Positions 50,959-59,401 of a stretch of DNA of 64,000 bases are shown here, piece by piece. The stretch is from NCBI RefSeq assembly GCF_030362795.1, contig NZ_JAUCBM010000012.1, forward strand, positions 1-64,000, in the 5' to 3' direction. Numbering within the stretch: position 1 is the stretch's first letter; every line of letters begins with the position of its first letter. This stretch comes from Pseudochrobactrum kiredjianiae. GTDB taxonomy: Bacteria > Pseudomonadota > Alphaproteobacteria > Rhizobiales > Rhizobiaceae. The notes beneath the pieces are model-generated. The model was not told the DNA's origin and ran no database searches. It saw only the letters and a program-made list of their open reading frames with translations. The translations under genes and the position numbers were made by a program.

Positions 50959-51466
50959 AGCCATAGAACTACGGAAAACCAGAGACCGTCTGGCAGCGCT
51001 CAACGGGGCTGAATGGCTGTTATCGTCTGATGGTGTTGTTACCTCCGTCGAGGCGCGTACATCTGAGGGGCGAGCAGAAATTGCTCGTTTCCATGACGCT
51101 ACGACACCGGATGAAATCGACTTTTTTGCCAATGCTCCGCACATGGTGGCGTTTCTCTTGCGGCTTGTTGATCGGGCGATAGCGGCGGCGCGACAGGGCA
51201 GGCTACAGACACCGGCACAGGCGCGGGGCAAGGCCGTCAATTATGCGGCAGAGGCTGCCATGAAATGCGGTGAGGCTGCGTTTCTGGTGTTTTTAGAGCA
51301 ACGGCACGGCTTGGAGCGGCCATTAACAGATGACCGGGCGGCGCAGAAGTTACGCTCGCTACTGCGCGTCACATCCAGAAAAGAATTGAACAATGACAGT
51401 GCGGCAGCTGAGCGGTGGCGCACGTTGCGGGCTGACTATGAGGCATGGCGAAAGGCGGGGCAATGA
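50948..51466 (+). CDS. Phage early protein of unknown function
   Basis: From the ATG at 50948 (11-base overlap with the methyltransferase gene) the product is 172 aa, helical and basic at the C-terminus. The segment TPDEIDFFANAPHMVAFLLRLVDRAI resembles phage proteins often found beside DUF3310 genes, but I cannot name a function. It ends in ATGA overlap with the next gene. Confidence 0.7.
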   Translation: MSTEAIELRKTRDRLAALNGAEWLLSSDGVVTSVEARTSEGRAEIARFHDATTPDEIDFFANAPHMVAFLLRLVDRAIAAARQGRLQTPAQARGKAVNYAAEAAMKCGEAAFLVFLEQRHGLERPLTDDRAAQKLRSLLRVTSRKELNNDSAAAERWRTLRADYEAWRKAGQ

Positions 51467-51678
51467 GTGATCCGGTAAACAATCCAAAGCATTACAATAG
51501 CCATCCGTCTGGTGTGGAGTGCATCACCATTACTGAGCATATGGGTTTTAACCTTGGGAATGCCATGAAATACATCTGGCGAGCAGATGAGAAGAATGAC
51601 GCGATTGAAGATTTGCAAAAGGCACGTTGGTATATTGAGCGTGAGCTGTCTCTACGTGCAAGGAGGGCAGCGAAATGA
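51463..51678 (+). CDS. DUF3310 family phage protein (SaV-like)
   Basis: The 71-aa product from the ATG at 51463 carries the complete short DUF3310 motif: NNPKHYNSHPSGVECITITEHMGFNLGNAMKYIWRADEKNDAIEDLQKARWYIERE. The domain is common in phage early genes and resembles a nucleotide kinase accessory; its function is unknown. It is coupled by 4-base overlaps on both sides. Confidence 0.88.
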   Translation: MSDPVNNPKHYNSHPSGVECITITEHMGFNLGNAMKYIWRADEKNDAIEDLQKARWYIERELSLRARRAAK

Positions 51679-52889
51679 GCGGTGGCTCTCGTGCATGGTC
51701 ATGGCGCCATGCTTTCTCAACAGCCAGCCTGCCAGCAACGACAAAGCATGTCTTACATACACTCGGCATGTTCATGAATGAGGTGGGTGAGGGCTGTTAT
51801 CCGTCCGTTGCGGATATTTGCCGCTATAGCGGTTTGGATAAGAAAACAGTCCTGAAGCATCTGGGTGTTGCCCGTGATGCTGGATGGATTGCTGTCTCAC
51901 AGCACGGCTATCGTGGCCAGAAATGGAAGCGGCAGGAATATGCTGCCTGCTGGCCGGAGCGTGACCTGATTGCTGCCTGTGCACCAGCAGAACAGATTGA
52001 AGGCGGTGGAGCAATTCCACCACCTTGCATGGATAAGGTGGTGGAATTGGTTCCCGAAGGTGGTGGAATTGAGGGATCAAAGGTGGTGGAGCAGCTCCAC
52101 CAAGATAAGACCAGTCCAATAACCACTCCAATAACCAGTCCAATCGAGAGAGGCGTGCGCGAAGAAAATTCGAATTCAGAAAAGCAGGAAGATCGAAAAT
52201 CCCTTGAGCGTTCGTTTTGGAAAATCGTCAAGGATTGGCCTCAAATCGAGGGCATGCCGAAAGACAAATGGTTGGCAGCTTGGATGCGGCTCACACCGGA
52301 GGAACGTGTAGAAGCTGCTGAAAAGCGGGATGCTTGGCTTGCCCTGCTCAAAACGAACAAACGGGATAATGTTCCTGTTCCTGAGACTTATTTCCGTGAA
52401 AAGCTTTGGAAAGACGTACCTGAGAGCCTGCTCAAATCATCTCAGGGTGATGGTTTAGACGGTCGGGTGAAAGCTCCAGCGTTTGGAAATATGTGGGCTG
52501 CGAATGTCTATCGGGAGCTCTGGGCTGGAGCCACAGCACCACAATCATTGGATAATTACGATCAAAAACTTGTCGATGACGGGCGGTATTCAGCTGAACA
52601 TATCTTGCTCGGCAAAGAAGCAAGATACGGCTTTCCGAATGTGAATATGCTGTTTGATCGTGCAACAGCCTTTCGAGGTTTGCTTGTTACGGCTGATTTG
52701 AAGCCTGTTTCTAACGCTATGGTTCCTGTGTTGGTAGGTGGTGACGTCTGGCATGAATTGCAGGATGAGCATGCCAAACGGGGCTGGCCTTGGTTTCCGA
52801 AGCCCGGAAAGCAAACGCATGTCTGGTTACCGAACGGTGTTGCCGGTCTGAATGAGATACAGAAACTTTGGCAAGGATTGGACAAATGA
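51675..52889 (+). CDS. Phage replication initiator (O-like), with the origin inside the gene
   Basis: A 404-aa protein with an N-terminal winged helix (about residues 15-85: SLPATTKHVLHTLGMFMNEVGEGCYPSVADICRYSGLDKKTVLKHLGVARDAGWI), of the type found in lambda O and phage helix_turn_helix_36 proteins. A flexible Gly/Pro-rich linker (about 108-160) follows. The C-terminal half (about 175-404) has no named domain and may contact the host helicase. The linker-coding DNA carries a regular iteron array (52000-52101) followed by AT-rich direct repeats, as in the lambda origin. The gene overlaps both neighbours. Confidence 0.78.
   Translation: MSGGSRAWSWRHAFSTASLPATTKHVLHTLGMFMNEVGEGCYPSVADICRYSGLDKKTVLKHLGVARDAGWIAVSQHGYRGQKWKRQEYAACWPERDLIAACAPAEQIEGGGAIPPPCMDKVVELVPEGGGIEGSKVVEQLHQDKTSPITTPITSPIERGVREENSNSEKQEDRKSLERSFWKIVKDWPQIEGMPKDKWLAAWMRLTPEERVEAAEKRDAWLALLKTNKRDNVPVPETYFREKLWKDVPESLLKSSQGDGLDGRVKAPAFGNMWAANVYRELWAGATAPQSLDNYDQKLVDDGRYSAEHILLGKEARYGFPNVNMLFDRATAFRGLLVTADLKPVSNAMVPVLVGGDVWHELQDEHAKRGWPWFPKPGKQTHVWLPNGVAGLNEIQKLWQGLDK
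52000..52147. other. Candidate phage replication origin (iterons plus AT-rich repeats)
   Basis: Exact copies of AAGGTGGTGGAATT occur at 52013-52026 (inverted), 52035-52048 and 52057-52070. Degenerate copies lie at 52000-52010 and 52080-52090, giving a regular step of 22-23 bp (two helical turns). A direct repeat CCA(G/C)TCCAATAA follows (52111-52145, three units), which could be the unwinding region. The layout inside an initiator gene is that of lambdoid origins. Confidence 0.7.
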
Positions 52890-53545
52890 TGATGCTGGAT
52901 AAGAGACTTATTGAGCAGGCAGAGCACATTGATCTTTCCCGCTGCTATAAAAAAAGCGACCGGATTATTTCACAGCGCCGGATACGTGACAGTGGAATCG
53001 CCAAGCTTTCAGTACGTGCTGAGAGTGATGCCCCATGGCTTGTGTTGAAAGTGATGACCGGTCGTGAGTTGGAAGTTGGAGAAATGCTGCAAAAAGCGGA
53101 TGTCGAATCTCTTGTGCCGATGAAAATGGGCAAGGAAATTCGCCGCCGCCGCTTTGTTACTCCCGCTCGTAAGGAGCCTGTTTTTATCGGTTACCTCTTT
53201 GCACGTTGTATTATTTCTAACGATACAATGGCGGCTTTATTGGGCTTTAATCATGTGACCGGCATACTTGGTGGATATGAGAAACCATATCTTGTGGCGG
53301 CAAGAAATGTCTTATCTTTCAATGAGAAAGCCAATGAAGGTCATTTTGATTATGAAGTTCCTCATGCAGTGTATCGCAGAGGTATGAAGGTGGTTGTCAA
53401 AGATGGAATCTTTGCAGGATCTCGGGGAGAGATCATCTCAGGCGGAAGTGATGGAAAAGGCACTGCGGTTGTGGGAGTGCATTTTTTAGGCGGTCTGACA
53501 CCTGTAATCATGCCCCTTGCTATTCTTGAGCCTTTGTGTGCGTAA
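52886..53545 (+). CDS. Phage NusG paralogue (NGN + KOW), probable late antiterminator
   Basis: The ATG at 52886 overlaps the previous stop; 219 aa. A NusG N-terminal domain is visible (about residues 48-150: APWLVLKVMTGRELEVGEMLQKADVESLVPMKMGKEIRRRRFVTPARKEPVFIGYLFARC), then a KOW-type domain (about 165-215: RRGMKVVVKDGIFAGSRGEIISG). NusG paralogues such as RfaH travel with RNA polymerase and suppress termination at specific operons. Its position as last early gene, just before a structured leader and terminator ahead of the head genes, is that of a lambda Q-type switch. The function is inferred. Confidence 0.82.
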   Translation: MMMLDKRLIEQAEHIDLSRCYKKSDRIISQRRIRDSGIAKLSVRAESDAPWLVLKVMTGRELEVGEMLQKADVESLVPMKMGKEIRRRRFVTPARKEPVFIGYLFARCIISNDTMAALLGFNHVTGILGGYEKPYLVAARNVLSFNEKANEGHFDYEVPHAVYRRGMKVVVKDGIFAGSRGEIISGGSDGKGTAVVGVHFLGGLTPVIMPLAILEPLCA

Positions 53546-53757
53546 TGCCCTCACGGATGATCCGATGATCCTGTAGTGAGCCTCTGAGAACGCCTAGACA
53601 GCGGGAACGTAAGTTCTGAGGTTGGTACGCCGGTCGGACCCTTACTCTGAAAGTCTCAACATGAGACACCGATTCAGAGCCAGTGCGTAAGCTATGTCTT
53701 GAAGTTACCAATCTCATTGAGCGCCGATTTGGCGCTCTTTCTATTTGTATAGGGTAG
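53546..53757 (+). promoter_or_regulatory. Structured untranslated segment before the late genes
   Basis: 212 bp without a gene. A two-step hairpin at 53645-53679 has the outer stem CTCTGAA/TTCAGAG and inner stem GTCTCA/TGAGAC. An imperfect stem CCTCTGAGAAC...GTTCTGAGG lies at about 53580-53622, and the terminator follows. It could be a recognition element for the NusG paralogue or a phage RNA acting in cis. Confidence 0.55.
53719..53737 (+). terminator. Terminator upstream of the late (virion) genes
   Basis: GAGCGCC-GATTT-GGCGCTC followed by TTTCTATTT. It stands between the NusG-like gene and the first virion gene, so late expression would need read-through or a promoter beyond it. Confidence 0.8.
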
Positions 53758-53763
53758 ATGCTC

Positions 53764-54333
53764 ATGTCGATCATTTCTGTGAAGTGGGCTGATAATCATC
53801 TGACTAAGTTCGGAACCAAGATTGATCAGTTGAAGACGACCTTTCCGAAGGTCTTACCACGCATCGTCAATCAGGTTGGCAACAGGGCAAAAACGCAAGT
53901 TGTTCGCAATCTGACGAAACAGACCGGTTTGCCGCGTAAGACTATTGTTGAGGCAATTGGCAATCCATCTGCGGCACGTTTTGGCAAGCTATCCTATGAA
54001 ATGGTGACACGGGGCGGCAATGTTCGTCTGAAGTATCTGGACCCCAAGGAAACGCGCAAAGGTGTTTCTGCTAAGCCTTTTGGCAAGCGGACACTGTTTA
54101 GCGGCACGTTTATGATGGGTGGCAAGTTTCCTAACCGTAAGGATGTCGGTAAGTTTGAAGGGCATGTAATGTTCCGCAACAGATCAAGCGGACGGCAATA
54201 TAGTGTTGTTCGCTCCGGTGTCGTTATCCCTCAGGAAATGACTTCTGGTGCAACCTCCGCAGCGTTCGAGAGAACAGCAGCCCCTTTGCTTCAGCAGCGT
54301 GTAGAAGCGGCGCTTCGCAAGCTGGTACCATGA
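53764..54333 (+). CDS. Phage minor tail protein, GpZ-like
   Basis: A 189-aa basic protein resembling prophage minor tail protein Z: KFGTKIDQLKTTFPKVLPRIVNQVGNRAKTQVVRNLTKQTGLPRKTIVEAI, then aromatic beta-rich sequence and a C-terminal helix. In lambda, Z helps complete tail attachment. Its place ahead of the terminase genes, rather than in the tail module, is atypical. The ATG at 53764 is favoured by AGGG 8 bases upstream; the ATG at 53758 is also possible. Confidence 0.72.
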   Translation: MSIISVKWADNHLTKFGTKIDQLKTTFPKVLPRIVNQVGNRAKTQVVRNLTKQTGLPRKTIVEAIGNPSAARFGKLSYEMVTRGGNVRLKYLDPKETRKGVSAKPFGKRTLFSGTFMMGGKFPNRKDVGKFEGHVMFRNRSSGRQYSVVRSGVVIPQEMTSGATSAAFERTAAPLLQQRVEAALRKLVP

Positions 54334-54489
54334 GACCGAAGCCATTTTGAAAGGGCGGGCAGTATGCCCCCCTCGGTTGGGTCCTTCTTCAGACCCTTGC
54401 CCTTAGCGGGTAGGCGCGACTGCGGGATTTCGCTCTGTGTGAAATTTTACAAGGGGATTCCACCGCCCTTTGAATGGAATCGGAATCAC
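54334..54489. other. Intergenic segment before the terminase genes (possible cos/pac region)
   Basis: 156 bp with several inverted repeats: AAAGGGCGG (54350-54358) against CCGCCCTTT (54463-54471), and GGGTC/GACCC around 54379-54396. In lambda-like genomes the packaging site lies immediately before the small terminase gene, so this is the natural candidate. The cut site cannot be located by eye. Confidence 0.35.
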
Positions 54490-55221
54490 ATGGCTAAAAG
54501 CTATTCTGATGAGCTGCGCCTTCAGGTTGTTGCCTTCATCAATGAGGGGCATACTGTTCGGCAAGCTGCCGAAAAGTTTGGTGTGAGTCCGAGCTTCGCG
54601 GCGAAAACGCACAAAAAGCATTCAGAGCAGGCGGCTATACCACTGTTAGCTGAGGTGGAACCGGCAGTAGAACCTGAACCATCCTTTACGGATGCAGAAA
54701 TTACAGCCTCTGACCTCGCTGAAATGTTCGGTGTCTCAAAGCGGTCGATCTCCGATTTTGCTGAGCGTGGAATCATCGTGAAGACAGGTCGGAATCGCTT
54801 TTCCTTACAAAAGTCTGTTCATCTCTATTGTGACCACCTGCGCGGGATCGCAGCAGGGCGCGGCGGCGACAATGCTGATGCTCTAACCGTGGAGCGTGCG
54901 CGATTAGCTGCAGAGCAGGCCGATAATGTGGCGATGAAAAATGCTGTTCTGCGCCGTGAGATGGTGGCTATCTCAGATGTTCGAAATGAATGGGTGACGA
55001 TAGGCAGGCGACTGCGCAATGAGATGATGTCCGTTCCATCCCGTTGTCGCCAGATGCTGCCGCATCTCACTACGTTTGATGTTGATTTAATCGACAAGGA
55101 AATCAGAGCCGCACTGACCGGGCTGGGTGTAAAAGACAATGACAGCGCTGACGACATTGCGGAAGGCTCTGTGGGAATGCCTGACACCGCCGCCGAAACT
55201 GAAGCTCTCGGATTGGATTGA
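54490..55221 (+). CDS. Phage terminase small subunit (Nu1-like) with extra N-terminal HTH
   Basis: The 243-aa protein from the ATG at 54490 (GGAATC upstream) recognises phage DNA for packaging. It has two DNA-binding segments: a transposase-type HTH at residues 5-45 (YSDELRLQVVAFINEGHTVRQAAEKFGVSPSFAAKTHKKH) and a Nu1-type winged helix at about 75-110 (ASDLAEMFGVSKRSISDFAERGIIVKTGRNRF). A helical region for large-subunit contact follows (VERARLAAEQADNVAMKNAVLRREMV). The first HTH looks borrowed from an IS OrfA. The gene overlaps the large subunit by 83 bases. Confidence 0.85.
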   Translation: MAKSYSDELRLQVVAFINEGHTVRQAAEKFGVSPSFAAKTHKKHSEQAAIPLLAEVEPAVEPEPSFTDAEITASDLAEMFGVSKRSISDFAERGIIVKTGRNRFSLQKSVHLYCDHLRGIAAGRGGDNADALTVERARLAAEQADNVAMKNAVLRREMVAISDVRNEWVTIGRRLRNEMMSVPSRCRQMLPHLTTFDVDLIDKEIRAALTGLGVKDNDSADDIAEGSVGMPDTAAETEALGLD

Positions 55222-56938
55222 GCAGACAGTTTATTTGCCGGAAGGCGTTTCATCTCTGACAGGTAAGGTACGCCTCTGGCCACCACAGCGGGAAATAGCG
55301 GATGCTATCGGCGATGCAGCATTGGAGCGAGTAACACTCGTCAAGCCTGTGCGTGTCGGCTTTACCACTTTGCTGACCAGTGCCATGGCCAGTTACTGTT
55401 CGAATGATCCGTCACCGATTTTGTCTTTGTTACCGACTGAGGCTGACTGCCGCGACTATATGGTTTCGGATGTTGAACCGATCTTTGATGCGTCACCGGA
55501 TCTGCATGGTTTGTTGACGGGGGACACGGATGAGGGCGGTAGAAATACACTTCTCTCCCGTCGCTTTCCCGGTGGTTTTCTAAAGGTGATTGCTGCGAAA
55601 GCACCGCGTAACCTTCGCCGTCACAATGTTCGCATCCTGTTTATTGATGAAGCGGACGGCATGACGGCAACAAAAGAAGGGTCACCAATCCTTCTGGCAG
55701 AACGCCGAACCTTGTCTTTTGCAGATCGCAAGATCGTCATGGGGTCTACACCGGTCTATGAAGAAACCAGCCATGTGCTGCAGGCTTATGAGCAATCAGA
55801 TAAACGTATCTATGAGGTACCCTGTCCTGAGTGCGGTCATTTTCATGAGATCCAATGGGCAGATATTCAATGGCCTGAAGGTGAGCCAGAAAAAGCGCAT
55901 TATATCTGCCGTGATTGTGGCTCCGTTATTGATGAGCGTCATAAGCCGGAAATGGTGGCGAATGGCCGATGGCGTGCCTTGCGACCGGAAATTAAGGATC
56001 ATGCGGGCTTCAGGATGAATGCCCTGATATCGCTTTTACCAAATGCTTCATGGGGACGTTTGGCTAAGGAGTTTGTCGGCGCGAAGAATGATCCTTCGAA
56101 ACTACAGACCTTTATCAATACAATCCTTGCCCAAGGCTGGAAGGAAAGCACGGATGAGCTGGATGATCTCGAGCTTGCAAGTCGGGCTGAGGATTTCAGT
56201 CTTTGTATTGATGGTGATCTAGGTACGACTGGTATCCCGATTCAGGTTCTCATAATTACGGCAGGCGTTGACGTTCAGGATGATCGTTTAGAAGTCACCT
56301 TCATCGGTTGGGATAAAGAGGGTATTCCCTATGCTCTAGGACAATCAGTGATCTGGGGACGTTACGATGATCATACAACGTGGTCAGAGCTTCACGTCAC
56401 GCTCAATACCGAGTGGGATCATCCGCTTGGCGGCAAGATTAAAGTTGAAGCCACCTGCATCGACAGTTCGGACGGTGAAACGATGGAAACGGTCTATCGT
56501 TTCGCTTTCCCACGCTTCCGCAGACGCATTTATGCAATCAAAGGTGTTGGCGGTAACCGGCCATGGATTGAGAAATCCAAATCAACAGTGAAGGGCGGCA
56601 AGCTTTTCATCGTCGGTGTTGACGGGATCAAAAGTCATATTTTCGGACGTCTTGCACGGGCGAACTCAATGCGGTTTTCGAAGGCCTTGCCTGATGTCTG
56701 GTTTGAGCAGCTGGTTGGGGAACAATTGGTCGTTAAGTATTCACGTGGGCAACCAGTCCGGCAATTTGTTCCGGTACCTGGACGACGACATGAGGCGCTT
56801 GATTGTACGGTTTACGCCTTTGCTGCCCGCCAGATGGTGAATGCGAATTGGGCACATCGTGAAGGTGAGTTGTCGACACCACCTGAAACCAAACCGGTTT
56901 CGAAACTGCCAGAAATAGCACAATCGGAGTGGCTGTAG
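55139..56938 (+). CDS. Phage terminase large subunit, GpA family
   Basis: Packaging motor and endonuclease, 599 aa, GpA family (PF05876) as in lambda. The N-terminal ATPase has LVKPVRVGFTTLLTSAMASY in place of a classical Walker A, and VRILFIDEADGM as Walker B. The zinc-ribbon CPECGHFHEIQWADIQWPE...YICRDCGSVI (about 225-265) is typical of the family. The nuclease part includes VLIITAGVDVQDDRLEVTFIGW and ends with AFAARQMVNANWAHREG. The start at 55139 lies inside the small subunit gene; no strong ribosome site is seen. Confidence 0.94.
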   Translation: MTALTTLRKALWECLTPPPKLKLSDWIEQTVYLPEGVSSLTGKVRLWPPQREIADAIGDAALERVTLVKPVRVGFTTLLTSAMASYCSNDPSPILSLLPTEADCRDYMVSDVEPIFDASPDLHGLLTGDTDEGGRNTLLSRRFPGGFLKVIAAKAPRNLRRHNVRILFIDEADGMTATKEGSPILLAERRTLSFADRKIVMGSTPVYEETSHVLQAYEQSDKRIYEVPCPECGHFHEIQWADIQWPEGEPEKAHYICRDCGSVIDERHKPEMVANGRWRALRPEIKDHAGFRMNALISLLPNASWGRLAKEFVGAKNDPSKLQTFINTILAQGWKESTDELDDLELASRAEDFSLCIDGDLGTTGIPIQVLIITAGVDVQDDRLEVTFIGWDKEGIPYALGQSVIWGRYDDHTTWSELHVTLNTEWDHPLGGKIKVEATCIDSSDGETMETVYRFAFPRFRRRIYAIKGVGGNRPWIEKSKSTVKGGKLFIVGVDGIKSHIFGRLARANSMRFSKALPDVWFEQLVGEQLVVKYSRGQPVRQFVPVPGRRHEALDCTVYAFAARQMVNANWAHREGELSTPPETKPVSKLPEIAQSEWL

Positions 56939-56940
56939 AT

Positions 56941-57135
56941 ATGGCGTCTATTGATGATCAGATAGCTGCACTCGAAGATGCAATTCTTACGGGTGCTAAG
57001 AAAGTCGTTTTCCATTCAGGCGGCACCCGCCGTGAGGTGGAATATCATTCTCTTAAAGATATGCGAGAGGCGCTGGCTGATCTGAGATCACGCAAGCAAG
57101 GCCGTTCGCGTATCATATTGGCGGCGTTAGACTAA
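56941..57135 (+). CDS. Head-tail joining protein, gpW family
   Basis: The 64-aa product has the gpW pattern (DDQIAALEDAILTGAKKVVFHSGGTRREVEYHSLKDMREALADLRSR), two helices around a beta-hairpin. It plugs the portal after DNA packaging and prepares tail attachment. The ATG at 56941 is preferred over a GTG at 56929. It shares one base with the portal gene start (TAATG). Confidence 0.9.
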   Translation: MASIDDQIAALEDAILTGAKKVVFHSGGTRREVEYHSLKDMREALADLRSRKQGRSRIILAALD

Positions 57136-58661
57136 TGGGCATCAGCAACATTCTGGATAAGGCCATTGGCTATGTTTCACCGCAGGCGGGATTGCGTCGA
57201 ATACAACAACGCGCAGCGATGGACATTGCGCAGCGCAGTTATACTGGAGCTGAAACCAGCCGGCTAAAATCTGGCAGACGTGTAAAATCCACATCAGCTG
57301 ATGCAGAGGTTGCACGGGCTGGTCGGATATTGCGCGACCGGATGCGGGATCTTGTTCGCAATAACCCGTATGCGGCCAAAGCAGTTTCGGAATTGGTCAG
57401 CCATGCAATCGGCGATGGTATTATTCCCCGCTCTAAAGATAAGGAGCTGAATAAGCTGTTCCTCGAATGGAGCAAACATTGTGATGCTGATGGCGATCTC
57501 GACTTTAACGGTATTGTAGCTTTGGCGGTACGTGAAATGTTCGAAAGCGGTGATGGCATCGTGCGCCGTCGCCGTCGCAGACTGGAAGACGGTTTGCCAG
57601 TTCCTTTACAGTTGCAGGTGCTGGAATCTGACCTGATTGATACAACCAAGGAAGGTGTATTATCGGGCGGCGGAAAAACTATTCAGGGCATTGAGTTTGA
57701 TGCCCTTGGGCGTAAACGTGCATATTGGATGTTTGGATCGCATCCCGGTAATAGCTTTTTTGATCCGCAGTCGACTATCGTATCCAAGCCTGTCCCGGCT
57801 TCGGACATCGCACATGTTTTTGAAAAGCAACGTACGCAGGTTCGTGGGGTGCCGTGGGGCACACCTGCAATGGCCGACACATTTGATCTTGCCGAATATG
57901 AAAAAGCTGAGCTTGTACGTAAACGGCTGGAAGCCTGTCTCGTCGGTATCATGACCGGTGGTGATGCTGATGATAATCTCGGTATGCCGGTAGCTGGTGA
58001 TGATGGTACTGCGCAGAAACCAGGCATCTACAATACACGCGGACAGCGGGTTGAGAAATTTGAACCGGGTATGTTTTATAACGCGGTTGGCGGTCGGGAT
58101 ATGAAGTTCAGTCAGCCTGCTGTCACTGACAGCTATGATCCTTACAAAACATCAATGTTACACACAGTTGCTGCTGGTTGGCGGGTTCCCTTCGCATTGA
58201 TGACCGGCAGGCTCGATAAGGTGAACTATTCATCCAGCAAGATTGGGTTAGAAGGTTTTCGCCGGATGGTGTCCATGCTGCAATGGCAAGTGATCATTCC
58301 GATGTTGTTGCAGCCGATGTGGGACTGGTTCTGTGAGGCTGCTTATCTGGCAGGAAAAATTAGCAGCCCTAATGTCGCCGTGGAATGGTCACCACCTCGC
58401 TTCTATTCGGCAGATCCGTTGAAAGACGTGAATGCGCGTATCAGGGAAGTTCGTGCAGGTTTCCGTTCACTCTCTTCGGCAATCGCTGAAACAGGTGAAA
58501 ACCCTGATGATGTCCTAGATGAAATCGCTTCTGACAATGCCAAGTTGGATAAGCGGAAGATTATTCTGGACAGTGATCCGCGTCGCATTTCTCAAGCCGG
58601 TCAGATGCAGAACTCATCCGATAACGAACCTCCTGAAGAGGACAAAGAAAATGAAACATAG
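57135..58661 (+). CDS. Phage portal protein, lambda gpB family
   Basis: A 508-aa protein of the lambda-type portal family (PF05136), forming the dodecameric DNA channel at the capsid vertex. Typical segments are the N-terminal RDLVRNNPYAAKAVSELVSHAIGDGI, ADGDLDFNGIVALAVREMFESGDGIVRR, the central LQVLESDLIDTT and HVFEKQRTQVRGVPWGTPAM, and later KVNYSSSKIGLEGFRRMVSMLQWQVIIPMLLQPMWDWF. The C-terminal acidic tail (EEDKENET) overlaps the protease gene by 11 bases. Confidence 0.93.
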   Translation: MGISNILDKAIGYVSPQAGLRRIQQRAAMDIAQRSYTGAETSRLKSGRRVKSTSADAEVARAGRILRDRMRDLVRNNPYAAKAVSELVSHAIGDGIIPRSKDKELNKLFLEWSKHCDADGDLDFNGIVALAVREMFESGDGIVRRRRRRLEDGLPVPLQLQVLESDLIDTTKEGVLSGGGKTIQGIEFDALGRKRAYWMFGSHPGNSFFDPQSTIVSKPVPASDIAHVFEKQRTQVRGVPWGTPAMADTFDLAEYEKAELVRKRLEACLVGIMTGGDADDNLGMPVAGDDGTAQKPGIYNTRGQRVEKFEPGMFYNAVGGRDMKFSQPAVTDSYDPYKTSMLHTVAAGWRVPFALMTGRLDKVNYSSSKIGLEGFRRMVSMLQWQVIIPMLLQPMWDWFCEAAYLAGKISSPNVAVEWSPPRFYSADPLKDVNARIREVRAGFRSLSSAIAETGENPDDVLDEIASDNAKLDKRKIILDSDPRRISQAGQMQNSSDNEPPEEDKENET

Positions 58662-59304
58662 TCATTTACGGAAGGTTCCGGACAGTCTGCCGATGCAGAT
58701 ACAGGAAGTGCGGCTGTTGGCAGGTGATGTTGATAGCGAGACACGGACGATTGATCTTGTATGGACAACTGGTGCCACCGTGCGCCGCCGCCGGTACGTC
58801 GGATGGGATACAGTGGTGCCATTTGATGAGGTGCTTATCGTTAGCGACAAAGCCATTGATCTCACGCGGATGAATGCAGGTGCACCGGTACTTGATAGCC
58901 ATTCAACGTGGTCAACATTTTCTCAGGTTGCTGTTGTTGAGCGGGCTTGGATTGAGGGCGGTGAAGGAAAGGCAACAATCCGTTTCCCAAAAGCTGGCAT
59001 CGACAAACAATCAGATCGTATGTTTGGCCTTGTCTCAGACCGGATCATCAAGAATGTGTCGGTCGGATATTCCATAGACAAGATCCGTATCGAAGAAGCC
59101 CAGAAAAAAGGCGATGTTGAAAAGGTTATTGTTGAGCGCTGGACGCCAAATGAAATTTCATTTGTTACAGTCCCTGCAGATCCAAAAGCGCAGGTTCGCT
59201 CAAATGCGAATACATTCCCTCTGGTGTTCGACGGCAAGCCTGACGCTCATTTTGCAGCTGCAGCACGTATGAGAATGGCGGAAGCCGTTCGCCGCCTCGG
59301 CTGA
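58651..59304 (+). CDS. Prohead (caudovirus) serine protease
   Basis: HK97-type maturation protease, 217 aa, that trims scaffold and capsid during head assembly. The probable catalytic His lies in APVLDSHSTWS (about residue 88) and the Ser in IKNVSVGYSI (about 135), followed by the conserved PNEISFVTVPADPKAQVR. The ATG at 58651 lies within the end of the portal gene, with GAGG upstream. Confidence 0.9.
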   Translation: MKHSHLRKVPDSLPMQIQEVRLLAGDVDSETRTIDLVWTTGATVRRRRYVGWDTVVPFDEVLIVSDKAIDLTRMNAGAPVLDSHSTWSTFSQVAVVERAWIEGGEGKATIRFPKAGIDKQSDRMFGLVSDRIIKNVSVGYSIDKIRIEEAQKKGDVEKVIVERWTPNEISFVTVPADPKAQVRSNANTFPLVFDGKPDAHFAAAARMRMAEAVRRLG

Positions 59305-59401
59305 TCACTCAGAACAATTTATCAGTTTGCCGCCTGCAGCTCCGGGGTTGCAGGGCGACGGCGCTTGGTTTTTGCCCGGTATAAAGAAGGAAGTGCACAC
59401 C

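Noticed and set aside
52000-52101. GGTGGTGGA repeats as a CRISPR-like or protein-repeat artefact
   Set aside because: Spacers are only 8 bp and coding continues through; the 22-bp period with one inverted unit fits iterons, not CRISPR. No CRISPR array was found anywhere in the window.
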